A stretch of DNA of 64,000 nt from Flavobacterium sp. CG_23.5 (GTDB lineage: Bacteria > Bacteroidota > Bacteroidia > Flavobacteriales > Flavobacteriaceae): positions 1,751,001 through 1,815,000 of the forward strand of contig NZ_JAGGNA010000001.1 in NCBI RefSeq assembly GCF_017875765.1, given 5' to 3'. Below, in pieces: positions 33,324 to 42,035 of this stretch. Both the position numbers and the translations under genes were made by a program. Position 1 is the stretch's first letter, and each line of letters starts with the position of its first letter. The notes under the pieces are model-generated. The model ran no database searches and had not been told where the DNA came from. It saw only the letters and a program-made list of their open reading frames with translations.

Positions 33324-33679
33324 AAAACAAAAGAATTCACTATCTCATTACAATCTTAACAATCATCTTATTGGGGATTTTTTCCAGACAAATTCCAATT
33401 GTCCCTTTGTGTGTTGGTGACATTTTATATGCCATAATGATTTATTTTATCATAAGACTATTGTTTTTAAAAACGTCAAAACACAAAGCTGCGTTGATTG
33501 CTATAAGCATTTGTTTTGCAATTGAATTTTCACAACTTTATCAAGCAGATTGGATTACTGCAATTCGGAATACAGTTGCAGGACACTATGTCTTGGGACA
33601 AGGATTCCTTTTGATTGACTTAGTGGCCTATCCTTTTGGAATATTTATCGCTTTTATTTTAGATCGTTTCACAAAATAA
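33320..33679 (+). CDS. DUF2809 membrane protein
   Basis: The 119-aa protein has four predicted transmembrane helices (about 7-24, 30-50, 57-72 and 96-114). 'FAIEFSQLYQADWI' and 'HYVLGQGFLLIDLVAYPFG' are typical of the DUF2809 (VanZ-like) group, whose function is unknown. The ATG overlaps the anmK stop by 4 nt, suggesting a link with cell-wall recycling or simply shared expression. Confidence 0.85.
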   Translation: MKNKRIHYLITILTIILLGIFSRQIPIVPLCVGDILYAIMIYFIIRLLFLKTSKHKAALIAISICFAIEFSQLYQADWITAIRNTVAGHYVLGQGFLLIDLVAYPFGIFIAFILDRFTK

Positions 33680-33751
33680 TTCACAATTACTCTTAAATTT
33701 AGATTCTTTAAAATAATATTTCAAATACAGATTTCGCATTATACTATTTTT

Positions 33752-33759
33752 TATATTTG
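33752..33759 (+). promoter_or_regulatory. Probable -7 box of the Glu/Leu-type dehydrogenase gene
   Basis: TATATTTG matches TAnnTTTG, 24 bp before the start codon at 33784. No TTG is seen at the usual distance. Confidence 0.5.
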
Positions 33760-33783
33760 TCAAAATTAAACATATCGCAATAA

Positions 33784-35010
33784 ATGAAAGATTTATTAAA
33801 GAAATTCGAAAATAAGGAACCCGAAATCATTTTTAACTGGAAAGATCCCGAAACAGAAGCTGAAGGATGGACTGTCATCAACTCCCTTCGCGGTGGTGCT
33901 GCCGGTGGTGGAACTCGTATGAGAAAAGGATTGGATATGAATGAGGTTTTGTCATTGGCAAAAACAATGGAAGTGAAATTTTCGGTTTCAGGGCCTGCTA
34001 TTGGTGGTGCTAAATCTGGAATTAATTTTGATCCAAATGATCCAAGAAAAAAAGGCGTTTTACAACGTTGGTATAAAGCAGTTTCTCCATTATTGAAAAG
34101 TTATTACGGAACGGGTGGCGATTTAAATGTTGATGAAATTCACGAAGTAATTCCAATGACGGAAGAATGTGGTGTTTGGCATCCGCAAGAAGGTGTTTTT
34201 AATGGTCATTTTAAACCTACAGAAGCAGACAAAATCAATAGAATTGGTCAATTGCGTCAAGGTGTGGTTAAAGTGATCGAAAACCCGAAATTCTCACCAG
34301 ACGTTTCTAGAAAATATACTATTGCCGATATGATTACCGGTTTTGGTGTAGCCGAAGCCGTTCGTAATTACTACAGTATTTATGGTGGTGATGTAAAAGG
34401 TAAGAAAGCCATTGTTCAAGGTTTTGGGAATGTAGGTTCTGCAGCAGCTTTTTACTTAGCCGAAATGGGAGCAAAAGTAATTGGTATAATTGATAGAGAT
34501 GGTGGATTAATCAAGAAAGAAGGTTTTACTTTCGAAGAGATAAGATCATTATTCCTTGCCAAAGACGGAAACAAACTGGTTGCGGAGAATATGATTCCTT
34601 TTGAAGAAATCAATCAAAAAATATGGACAATAGGTGCTGAAATATTCGCGCCTTGTGCAGCTTCACGTTTAGTTACTCAATCTCAAATTGACAGTTTAAT
34701 TGCCAATGGTCTTGAAGTAATTTCTTGTGGTGCCAATGTACCATTTGCAGACAAAGAAATCTTTTTCGGACCAATTATGGAGAATGTAGATCACAAAGTA
34801 AGTTTGATTCCTGACTTTATTTCTAACTGTGGAATGGCTAGAGTTTTCGCTTATTTTATGGAAAAGAAAGTACAAATGACGGATGAAGCTATCTTTCAGG
34901 ACACTTCGGCTACTATTAAAAATGCAATCGAAAAAGCACATCAATTAAATCCATCAAAAACAAATATTAGTGCTACTGCCTTTGAAATTGCATTAAAGCA
35001 ATTGACTTAA
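33784..35010 (+). CDS. Glu/Leu/Phe/Val dehydrogenase family protein
   Basis: The 408-aa enzyme belongs to the amino-acid dehydrogenase superfamily that oxidatively deaminates an amino acid with NAD(P). 'SLRGGAAGGGTRMRKG' (about 38-53) and 'SGPAIGGAKSGINFD' with the catalytic-site Lys (about 77-91) form the substrate half. 'VQGFGNVGSAAAFYLAEMGA' is the Rossmann motif. It is shorter than classic hexameric glutamate dehydrogenase, and a Leu/Val-type substrate is possible; I cannot decide from motifs. It is monocistronic, ending in a very strong terminator. Confidence 0.9.
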   Translation: MKDLLKKFENKEPEIIFNWKDPETEAEGWTVINSLRGGAAGGGTRMRKGLDMNEVLSLAKTMEVKFSVSGPAIGGAKSGINFDPNDPRKKGVLQRWYKAVSPLLKSYYGTGGDLNVDEIHEVIPMTEECGVWHPQEGVFNGHFKPTEADKINRIGQLRQGVVKVIENPKFSPDVSRKYTIADMITGFGVAEAVRNYYSIYGGDVKGKKAIVQGFGNVGSAAAFYLAEMGAKVIGIIDRDGGLIKKEGFTFEEIRSLFLAKDGNKLVAENMIPFEEINQKIWTIGAEIFAPCAASRLVTQSQIDSLIANGLEVISCGANVPFADKEIFFGPIMENVDHKVSLIPDFISNCGMARVFAYFMEKKVQMTDEAIFQDTSATIKNAIEKAHQLNPSKTNISATAFEIALKQLT

Positions 35011-35042
35011 AAGATAAAAACCTACTATTTTAGTACTATTAT

Positions 35043-35092
35043 AACTCGGATTAAACAGATTCTCAATATCTGTTTAATCCGAGTTTTTTTTA
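35043..35092 (+). terminator. Strong terminator after the dehydrogenase gene
   Basis: An 18-bp perfect stem (35043-35060 with 35068-35085; AACTCGGATTAAACAGAT and its complement) with a 7-nt loop is followed by a run of T. Confidence 0.9.
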
Positions 35093-35203
35093 TACCTTAA
35101 ACAGCAATATTAATTTTAACAATAGATTACCTTTTCTCTGTTGGCAATTTTTAGTACATTTCAACGTTTTTTATACATACACTTTTTAAATATTAAAATA
35201 CCG

Positions 35204-36103
35204 ATGAGTTCCACCATTTCTTCAGATCAAAAGAAATCATTAGCAATATCTTTCCTTTTATATGCAACTTTGCTGCTAATTTTATTTTTCATTAGATTTT
35301 GGCCTCCAGCCAACATGGCTGAATTAGCAGGTGGCGGAGGTGGCGGAGGCGTTACCGTAAATTTTGGTGATAGTGATTTAGGTTCAGGAGCAAATTATAA
35401 AAGTGAAGTTTTACAAGTAAAAAACCAAACCAAACAAATACCTACAAAATCGACTCCTGAGGAAGCCATCTTATCACAAGAAAACACCACTGAAGAAAGC
35501 GTAGTAATCCCAACCAAAGAAAAGACGAAAAAACCTACCGTGGTTATAAAACAGGAAATAAAACCAGTTGTAGTAAAACCTAAAGTTTCCAATAATACAA
35601 ATGATGCCTTATCTAGCATTCTAAAAGGTTCTAATAAAGGAGGAGATGGCAATGACAAAACAGCAGGAAACAAAGGAAAAGCAAACGGAAGTTTGAGCTC
35701 TAATGGCTATTATGGAACCGGAGGTTCTGGCGGTGGAACAGGAGGCGGAAATGGTACTGGAAACGGAATAGGAACCGGTAGCGGATATGGTTCAGGAAGT
35801 GGCGGAGGATCAGGAAGTGGATCTGGTGGTGGTACTGGTTACTCTTTAGGAAACCGGAAAGCAGTTTCTAAACCCGCACCAAAATACACCTGCAACGAAC
35901 AAGGTAAAGTGGTAGTTGAAGTTTCCGTGGACAGAAACGGTAGAACAATAAACGCGGTTGCAGGAATAAAAGGAACGACTAACACGGCAAGTTGTTTATT
36001 AGAACAGGCTAAAATCGCAGCTATGAATACGAAATGGGATGCCAGCAGTGATGCCCCGGAAAAACAAGTAGGAAAAATAGTTTATAACTTCAATTTGAAT
36101 TAA
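35204..36103 (+). CDS. TonB-like energy transducer with glycine-rich linker
   Basis: From the ATG at 35204 the protein has 299 aa. A single N-terminal membrane helix (about residues 12-32, LAISFLLYATLLLILFF) is followed by a short Gly block ('GGGGGGGVTVNFG'), a Lys/Pro/Thr region and a long Gly/Ser-rich linker at about 165-220. A small C-terminal beta domain follows (KVVVEVSVDRNGRTINAV ... GKIVYNFNLN), like the TonB C-terminal fold. It probably spans the periplasm and couples ExbB/ExbD to a receptor. exbB-exbD lie convergently just downstream. The frame extends 21 codons upstream to a TTG, which I reject. Confidence 0.78.
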   Translation: MSSTISSDQKKSLAISFLLYATLLLILFFIRFWPPANMAELAGGGGGGGVTVNFGDSDLGSGANYKSEVLQVKNQTKQIPTKSTPEEAILSQENTTEESVVIPTKEKTKKPTVVIKQEIKPVVVKPKVSNNTNDALSSILKGSNKGGDGNDKTAGNKGKANGSLSSNGYYGTGGSGGGTGGGNGTGNGIGTGSGYGSGSGGGSGSGSGGGTGYSLGNRKAVSKPAPKYTCNEQGKVVVEVSVDRNGRTINAVAGIKGTTNTASCLLEQAKIAAMNTKWDASSDAPEKQVGKIVYNFNLN

Positions 36104-36121
36104 AATTAAATTAATACTAAT

Positions 36122-36162
36122 AAAAAAGCCTTAGTTTCTTGATAAGAAATTAAGGCTTTTTT
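36122..36162. terminator. Bidirectional terminator, TonB-like / exbD
   Basis: AAAAAAGCCTTA pairs with TAAGGCTTTTTT, extended by an inner TTTCTT/AAGAAA stem, between convergent genes. Confidence 0.85.
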
Positions 36163-36243
36163 ATATTTTGAAACTGTACTGTTTTTAATCCGAGATAAAA
36201 TTTCCGAAATCAAAAACAAATAATTTTACAACTATAATCTAAA

Positions 36244-36639
36244 TCATTTCGGACTTGTAGCTATTACAAACTTCAAGTTATTCCGTACTCCAATTTGCAA
36301 AACATCAACTAAATCTTGCACTTGTAAATTGAATGGAATTCTTACAATAACCGTTTGATCTTTCCCGCTGTTCATTTTCGACATTAGCGTTGTTTCTAAC
36401 GCTTCAAAAGTGACAGCCTGCTTATCGATGTAGAATTTTTTATCTTCTGTAACTGATAAACTAATATATTGTTTGTTGGTTTTCTCGTTGGATTTAGCTT
36501 TTGGCAATGTCATTTTAATAACATTTGGATTAGCCAAAGTGGATATAATCAGAAAAAACAACAACAAGAAAAACATAATATCGCTCAATGACGAAGTAGC
36601 CACTTCGGCATGAAATCTTCTTTTTCGTTTTATAGACAT
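36244..36639 (-). CDS. exbD: Biopolymer transporter ExbD/TolR family
   Basis: The 131-aa protein has a basic cytoplasmic start (KRKRRFHAEVATSSLSDIMF), then one transmembrane helix (about 18-38). The conserved membrane Asp of the family is in 'SLSDIMFFLLLFFL'. A periplasmic domain follows. With ExbB it forms a proton-driven motor that powers TonB. Its start lies one nt after the ExbB stop, so the two are translationally linked. Confidence 0.9.
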   Translation of the reverse strand: MSIKRKRRFHAEVATSSLSDIMFFLLLFFLIISTLANPNVIKMTLPKAKSNEKTNKQYISLSVTEDKKFYIDKQAVTFEALETTLMSKMNSGKDQTVIVRIPFNLQVQDLVDVLQIGVRNNLKFVIATSPK

Positions 36640-36640
36640 G

Positions 36641-37336
36641 TTACGATCTTTGAATAATATTTACGAATTCTAGTATCTGCTTTTGAATTTTTAAAGCAAA
36701 ATTGTCAATCTTTCCGTTTAATAGATGGTAGGCACTGTAAGCAATGATACCAACTAACAACCCAGATCCACTACTGATCATTTTTTCATATAAACCTCCT
36801 GAAATATTACCAATACTGATATTCTCGGTAACGGAAATACTGTAAAATATTTTAATTACTCCTGAAATTGTTCCAATAAATCCTAACGTAGGCGCAATTC
36901 CTGCAATAAGTCCTAATTGACCCAAATGTTTCTCCATTTCTCCAATTTCGATATCGGCAGCGCGATCCATATTAGATTCAATCTCGGCAATAGGCCTGCC
37001 AATTACAAGAATTCCTTCTTTAATAATATTACCAGAAGAGTTGTTGCTTCTCTCGGCAATGGATCTTGCTAATTCTAAATTACCGGAATTTAAATTGTCT
37101 CGTACGTCTAACATCAATCGATGATCAATTTTAGACGCTTTATTAATGTATAAAGTACGTTCTATAATCAAATAAAAAGTATAGAATAATAGGATTGAAA
37201 TTGGAATTAAGAAGAACCCGCCTTTTAAAATAAATTCTAAAACAGAGATTTCTGTATTTGGGGCAATTTTTTCGATAACTACGTTTGAAGCAGCATTGGC
37301 AATGGTATCGGCCTGTAATTGTATAAAACTAAACAT
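36641..37336 (-). CDS. exbB: MotA/TolQ/ExbB proton channel family protein
   Basis: The 231-aa protein has three membrane helices (about 36-58, 139-165 and 185-210), with the ExbB signature 'LGLIAGIAPTLGFIGTISGV' in the second. The 'EIEIGEMEKHLG'-like cytoplasmic helix precedes it. It forms the proton channel with ExbD, which is encoded next. The TonB-like gene converges on this pair, which suggests one energising system for outer-membrane receptors. TolQ/R function cannot be excluded. Confidence 0.9.
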   Translation of the reverse strand: MFSFIQLQADTIANAASNVVIEKIAPNTEISVLEFILKGGFFLIPISILLFYTFYLIIERTLYINKASKIDHRLMLDVRDNLNSGNLELARSIAERSNNSSGNIIKEGILVIGRPIAEIESNMDRAADIEIGEMEKHLGQLGLIAGIAPTLGFIGTISGVIKIFYSISVTENISIGNISGGLYEKMISSGSGLLVGIIAYSAYHLLNGKIDNFALKIQKQILEFVNIIQRS

Positions 37337-37464
37337 ATATTATTATTATTTTTTACTCATTAATTCTAAAAATTATATCAATTTTGCACTAAAGATACTT
37401 TTCGATGTAATATTAAACTAAAAAAATCGAAAAATATTTTAATGCACAGCAATTTTATAAAAAA

Positions 37465-38685
37465 ATGAACTATCAAGAAACTATAGATTGGATGTTTAAG
37501 CAACTCCCGATGTACCAACTTCAGGGCGCTTCGGCTTATAAAAAAGATTTAACCAACACTCATTTACTAGTACAACATCTCGGTAATCCACAAGAAAAAA
37601 TAAAATGCATGCATGTAGCGGGAACAAACGGAAAAGGTTCCACCTCTCATATGCTGGCATCCATTCTTCAGGAAGCGGGCTATAAAGTTGGTTTGTATAC
37701 GTCTCCCCATTTAAAAGATTTCAGGGAGCGAATTAAAATTAACGGATTTGATATTACTGAAGAATTTGTTACTGATTTCATCAATAAACACAAATCTTTT
37801 TTTGAAGCAAACGACATGAGTTTTTTCGAAATGACCGTTGGGTTGGCGTTCGATTATTTTGCAAAAGAAATAGTAGACATTGCCATCATCGAAGTTGGAA
37901 TGGGCGGCAGATTAGATGCCACCAATGTTATTACGCCGCTTATATCCGTGATTACCAATATTGGATTAGATCATACACAATTTCTAGGAAATACACTTGA
38001 ATTGATTGCTTTTGAAAAAGCAGGCATTGTAAAACCAACCATTCCCGTGGTTATAGGAGAATATACCTCTGAAACGAAACCTGTTTTTTTAGCTAAAGCC
38101 AAAGAAAGTCAATCGAAAATATATTTTGCTTCCGATTTGATTTCAGAAAACTATTCTTGTGATCTAATTGGTGATTACCAGGTCCACAATAAAAAAACAG
38201 TTTTACAGACTATTAGCATTTTAAACAGTCAAAACGAATTTAAAATCAGTGAGAAAAATATCAAATTTGGTTTATTGAATGTTGTAAAAAACACGGGACT
38301 TTTAGGCAGATGGCAACAATTAGGTGAATTACCTAAAATTATTTGCGACACAGCGCATAATAAAAACGGCTTGGAAATTGTTCTCAATCAAGTTCGAAAA
38401 GAAAAATTCGATAAGTTACATATAGTATTTGGCGTGGTTAACGACAAAGATTTAGAGGAGATTTTACCCTTATTCCCAAAAAATGCAATTTATTATTTCT
38501 GCAAACCGAATATTTTTCGAGGTTTAGACGTGGCCATTTTACAGCAAAAAGCTTTGGAATTTGGACTTATTGGGGAATTATACAATTCGGTTTCAGAAGC
38601 TTACAGCGACGCAAAACAAAATGCATCAAAATCAGATTTTATCTATGTTGGCGGAAGCACCTTTCTAGTTGCAGAAATTTTATAA
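37465..38685 (+). CDS. folC: Bifunctional folylpolyglutamate synthase / dihydrofolate synthase
   Basis: The 406-aa ATP-dependent ligase adds glutamate to dihydropteroate and folates. The Mur-ligase-type P-loop is 'VAGTNGKGSTSHML' (about 51-64). 'YTSPHLKDFRERI', 'IEVGMGGRLDATNVI' and 'NIGLDHTQFLG' are family blocks, and the C-terminal ligase domain begins near residue 285 (LLGRWQQLGELP). It is monocistronic, followed by the tRNA-Val gene. Confidence 0.93.
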   Translation: MNYQETIDWMFKQLPMYQLQGASAYKKDLTNTHLLVQHLGNPQEKIKCMHVAGTNGKGSTSHMLASILQEAGYKVGLYTSPHLKDFRERIKINGFDITEEFVTDFINKHKSFFEANDMSFFEMTVGLAFDYFAKEIVDIAIIEVGMGGRLDATNVITPLISVITNIGLDHTQFLGNTLELIAFEKAGIVKPTIPVVIGEYTSETKPVFLAKAKESQSKIYFASDLISENYSCDLIGDYQVHNKKTVLQTISILNSQNEFKISEKNIKFGLLNVVKNTGLLGRWQQLGELPKIICDTAHNKNGLEIVLNQVRKEKFDKLHIVFGVVNDKDLEEILPLFPKNAIYYFCKPNIFRGLDVAILQQKALEFGLIGELYNSVSEAYSDAKQNASKSDFIYVGGSTFLVAEIL

Positions 38686-38702
38686 TTTTTTTTGTTTTTT
38701 AC

Positions 38703-38732
38703 TTGCAAATCCAGAAAAGTGGCTTATATTTG
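38703..38732 (+). promoter_or_regulatory. Promoter of tRNA-Val
   Basis: TTG (38703-38705), 19 nt, then TATATTTG (38725-38732) is an excellent match to the Bacteroidetes -33/-7 consensus, about 40 bp before the tRNA. Confidence 0.8.
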
Positions 38733-38771
38733 CACTCGCAATAAGGAAATGAAAATGACTAAATTGTGTTA

Positions 38772-38846
38772 GGGCGATTAGCTCAGCTGGTTCAGAGCAC
38801 CTCGTTTACACCGAGGGGGTCGGGGGTTCGAACCCCTCATCGCCCA
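38772..38846 (+). tRNA. tRNA-Val (anticodon TAC)
   Basis: The acceptor arm GGGCGAT (38772-38778) pairs with ATCGCCC (38839-38845), with discriminator A at 38846. The anticodon stem CCTCG/CGAGG encloses the loop TTTACAC with anticodon TAC. The T arm GGGGG-TTCGAAC-CCCTC-like stem is complete. The 3' CCA is not encoded. It has its own promoter and terminator. Confidence 0.95.
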
Positions 38847-38847
38847 C

Positions 38848-38880
38848 AAAAAACTCCTTACGAAATTAAGGAGTTTTTTT
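38848..38880 (+). terminator. Terminator of tRNA-Val
   Basis: AAACTCCTTA (38851-38860) pairs with TAAGGAGTTT (38867-38876), followed by a T run. Confidence 0.88.
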
Positions 38881-38962
38881 ATGTTCAATTTTTCCTGTCT
38901 TGAAATAGTAGTCCAAAAAAAGACACTAATAAAAATTCAAATAATGGATATAAGCTTCAAGT

Positions 38963-40420
38963 TTAATACACCAATGTTTGGATAGCATGAGGTAAGATAG
39001 AAACCTCAGTTGCTTTTGTACCAATGCATAAATAGTACTTCAATTTACGATCCGTTTTATTCATAACAACAGTAATTGCTTTACCATCTTTATTTAAAAA
39101 AGAAGTAGTTAATAAATAACTTTGACTGGAAACACTACTGATTCTTTTTGCACTTTTTCCAATAAATTTCGAGAAATGACCTATGAAATAATAAGATGGC
39201 GTGTAGACTAATTCTCCCGTTCTAGTATCACCATGGATTGGAGCAAAACAAAAATTACCAACATGGTTTGGCCCTCCATTTTCATCCAACAGAACATTCC
39301 AATCAGTCCATCCTACAGTTCCGTTATTGAAATCGTTAATCATTGACTGTCCATATCGTTCACCGTTTGCCCAAAGCTGCAATTTTTTGTAATCAAATTT
39401 CTCCACGCAACCTTCTGTAAAAAGTAAGTTTTTGTCTGGATACATTTCATTTACTTTACCAACATTTTCATACATTGAGTCTCCTCCGCTCCAGTTTTCA
39501 TACCAATGGAAACCAATTCCCCAAACATATTTATTGGCTTGCGGATCATCTAAAATGGTGCTCGCTCTTTGAGCCAGCAAATCTCTATTATGATCCCAAA
39601 CTGTAATTTTTTTATCACCAAGTCCGGCTTTCTTTAACGTTGGCCCCAGATAATTTTTCAGGAAATCACGTTCTTCTTCGGCAGTGTAAATACAGGACTC
39701 CCAGGTTTGCTTCGCCATTGGCTCATTTTGAATCGTTAATCCCCAAACAGGGATCCCCTCTTTTTGATAACTGTTAATGAATTTCACATAGTAATTTGCC
39801 CAGGACTGATAAAATTCAGGCAATAATTTACCGCCTTCAAGCATTTTTTTAGTGTCCTTCATAAAAGCAGGTGGACTCCATGGACTCACAAATACGTTAG
39901 CATTTCCGTCTGCAGCAGCAATTGCTTTTTTAATTAGTGGAATTCTAAATTCTTTGTCATGGGAAATATTGAAACTCCTTAACGCCGCATCACCTTCATC
40001 AACGTAAGTGTAACTGCCCGAACTAAAATCACAACTATGAATGTTTGTTCTAATCAGTGAATAACCTATTCCCTTTTCCTTATCGTAATATGCATTTAAA
40101 AATTCTTGTTGGTTTTCTTTGGTTAATTTTGCAAAAACCTCTGCGCTTGCATCCGTAATTGCACCACCAATCCCTAAAAATGTCTGAAAGGTTTTACTTG
40201 GATTTACAAAAACACAAAGTTGTGTTTCAAGTGGTTGTTTTAAATCCGTGAATTGCAAATTATCTGTTTTTGACAATCTTAAATTCGTATTATCCGCCGA
40301 AGTATAAACTGTAACCGTTCGGTCTTTTGTAGAAAAGAGAACCGGACTTATTTTGTTTTTTTGCTGAGCGATTGCAAAAAAGGACACTGCTAAAAGTGCT
40401 GTTGTTATTATTTTTTTCAT
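38963..40420 (-). CDS. Glycoside hydrolase family 30 protein (glucosylceramidase-like), secreted
   Basis: From the ATG at 40420 the protein has 485 aa, starting with the signal peptide MKKIITTALLAVSFFAIAQ. The GH30 (beta/alpha)8 barrel has its acid/base Glu at 233 in 'LTIQNEPMAKQ' and its nucleophile Glu at 336 in 'LLFTEGCVE'. 'FLGIGGAITDASAEVF' near residue 90 and 'SPWSPPAFMKDT' near 185 are also typical. The end (VSILPHAIQTLVY) is the family's beta-sandwich. Likely substrates are beta-linked glucans or glucosides; the exact one is unknown. No T9SS tail is seen, so a periplasmic location is likely. The longer frame upstream was rejected in favour of the signal-peptide start. Confidence 0.92.
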   Translation of the reverse strand: MKKIITTALLAVSFFAIAQQKNKISPVLFSTKDRTVTVYTSADNTNLRLSKTDNLQFTDLKQPLETQLCVFVNPSKTFQTFLGIGGAITDASAEVFAKLTKENQQEFLNAYYDKEKGIGYSLIRTNIHSCDFSSGSYTYVDEGDAALRSFNISHDKEFRIPLIKKAIAAADGNANVFVSPWSPPAFMKDTKKMLEGGKLLPEFYQSWANYYVKFINSYQKEGIPVWGLTIQNEPMAKQTWESCIYTAEEERDFLKNYLGPTLKKAGLGDKKITVWDHNRDLLAQRASTILDDPQANKYVWGIGFHWYENWSGGDSMYENVGKVNEMYPDKNLLFTEGCVEKFDYKKLQLWANGERYGQSMINDFNNGTVGWTDWNVLLDENGGPNHVGNFCFAPIHGDTRTGELVYTPSYYFIGHFSKFIGKSAKRISSVSSQSYLLTTSFLNKDGKAITVVMNKTDRKLKYYLCIGTKATEVSILPHAIQTLVY

Positions 40421-40687
40421 AAAATTGATGTTTACTTCCCCAAAAACCTTCACACACATTTCCATTACTATATTTTTGTTTGCTAAAAATTCACTATCAA
40501 TCTTACAACGTAAGATGGCTTTGAAATTCAAAAATATAATTTTTCGCTTACTACAAAGAGCTATCTCAACTGCTACTAAATTCAGTGGTTAAATTACTTA
40601 AATAAATAAGACCACTTCATAATTGAAAAATAACAACTATAATAATTATTAAAACATTTTTCAATGTCTTCTTTTTGTCAATACAAT

Positions 40688-41974
40688 TTAAGATAAAAAA
40701 TCCAAACTTCTCTCTAATGCCATTCCCCTGGAACCTTTAATCAAAATCGTTTTGTTCTCCAATTTCATGTTTTTCAAATGAGCCGAAAAGGCATCAAATG
40801 TTTCATAAAACTGAAAATTATCTCTAGCAACTTTATTCTCATAAAATTCAGTTCCAATAAAGTAACAGTTAACTTTTATCTGATCTAAAAGCATTGTTAC
40901 GATAGTTTTATGTTCCTGTTGGCTTTCTTCTCCCAATTCAAACATATCTCCCAAAATCACAATCTTATTTGGATTGTCTAATTGTTTAAAGTTCTCGATA
41001 GCAACCATCATGCTGCTTGGATTCGCGTTATATGCATCCAGAATAATCTGGTTTGTTCCCAATGTCAATAATTGCGATCTGTTATTTTCAGGAACATAGC
41101 TTTCCAGTGCCGCTTTAATTGACATATCTGACACGTTAAAATACTTTCCAATTGTGATGGCAGCATTTATATTATTAGCATTGTAAAGACCAATTAAATG
41201 AGATAAAATCGTAAACCCGGAATAACTAATTACCACGAATGGATTTGCTGTCACTTTTGTAATATTTACATCCGCATTTTCTTTATTTATACCAAAAGAA
41301 AATGATTTAAACATTTTTGATTTTTCAACCTGAATTGGATCTTCCAAGTTTATAAAAGCCATTTTATCATTATCGGAAAGATAGTGATACATTTCACTTT
41401 TACCTTGAATAACACCCTCAACACCACCAAATCCTTCCAAGTGCGCTTTACCAAAATTAGTGATATAACCATAGTCTGGCTTTGCCAATTCACAAAGAAA
41501 TTCGATTTCCTTTTTGTGATTTGCACCCATTTCAACAATTCCAATTTCTGTCTCCGAATTAAAAGAAAGTAAAGTCAAAGGCACGCCAATGTGGTTGTTT
41601 AAATTTCCAACAGTGGCTTTTGTTTTGTATTTTTTAGAAAGAACAACATTAATAAGTTCTTTCGTTGTAGTTTTTCCATTACTGCCTGTAAGAGCAATTA
41701 TAGGCAATTTAAGATAGGCGCGATGAAACTTCGCTAACTCTTGCAATGCAATTAAACTGTTTTCTACCAAAATAGTTCTGTGGTCAATATAATAGGCTTC
41801 ATTATCAATTATCACGTAAGAAGCTCCTTTTTCCAGTGCTTCTTTAGCGAAAGTATTAGCATCAAAACGCTCTCCTTTTATAGCAACGAAAAAGGAATTC
41901 GACTCAATTTTACGGGTATCAATCGAAACTGATTTGCACTTTAAAAACAACCTATGAATGCTGGCTATATCCAT
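40688..41974 (-). CDS. murF: UDP-N-acetylmuramoyl-tripeptide--D-alanyl-D-alanine ligase
   Basis: The 428-aa cytoplasmic ligase adds D-Ala-D-Ala to the UDP-MurNAc-tripeptide in peptidoglycan synthesis. 'SVSIDTRKIESNSFFVAIKGERFD' (split at about 16-39) is the MurF N-terminal block. The P-loop is 'ALTGSNGKTTTKELI', followed by 'NLNNHIGVPLTLL', and 'IVEMGANHKKEIEFL'. The C-terminal domain has 'ILDAYNANPSSMMVAIENF' and 'ILGDMFELGEES'. It lies downstream of gldJ on the same strand with a terminator between, so it may have a separate promoter. gldJ-murF adjacency is common in flavobacteria, as I recall. Confidence 0.95.
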   Translation of the reverse strand: MDIASIHRLFLKCKSVSIDTRKIESNSFFVAIKGERFDANTFAKEALEKGASYVIIDNEAYYIDHRTILVENSLIALQELAKFHRAYLKLPIIALTGSNGKTTTKELINVVLSKKYKTKATVGNLNNHIGVPLTLLSFNSETEIGIVEMGANHKKEIEFLCELAKPDYGYITNFGKAHLEGFGGVEGVIQGKSEMYHYLSDNDKMAFINLEDPIQVEKSKMFKSFSFGINKENADVNITKVTANPFVVISYSGFTILSHLIGLYNANNINAAITIGKYFNVSDMSIKAALESYVPENNRSQLLTLGTNQIILDAYNANPSSMMVAIENFKQLDNPNKIVILGDMFELGEESQQEHKTIVTMLLDQIKVNCYFIGTEFYENKVARDNFQFYETFDAFSAHLKNMKLENKTILIKGSRGMALERSLDFLS

Positions 41975-41993
41975 TTAAAAATGATTTAAAAAA

Positions 41994-42015
41994 AAAGCCC
42001 TAATGAAAGGGCTTT
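41994..42015 (-). terminator. Terminator of gldJ
   Basis: AAAGCCCT (41994-42001) pairs with AGGGCTTT (42008-42015), with an A/T-rich flank giving a U tract on the minus strand. It lies between gldJ and murF. Confidence 0.75.
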
Positions 42016-42035
42016 GATTATTATTTGATGAAAAA

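Noticed and set aside
38963..40531. Extended start for the GH30 protein
   Set aside because: The upstream 37 residues precede a clear signal peptide at 40420; a signal peptide must be at the N-terminus.
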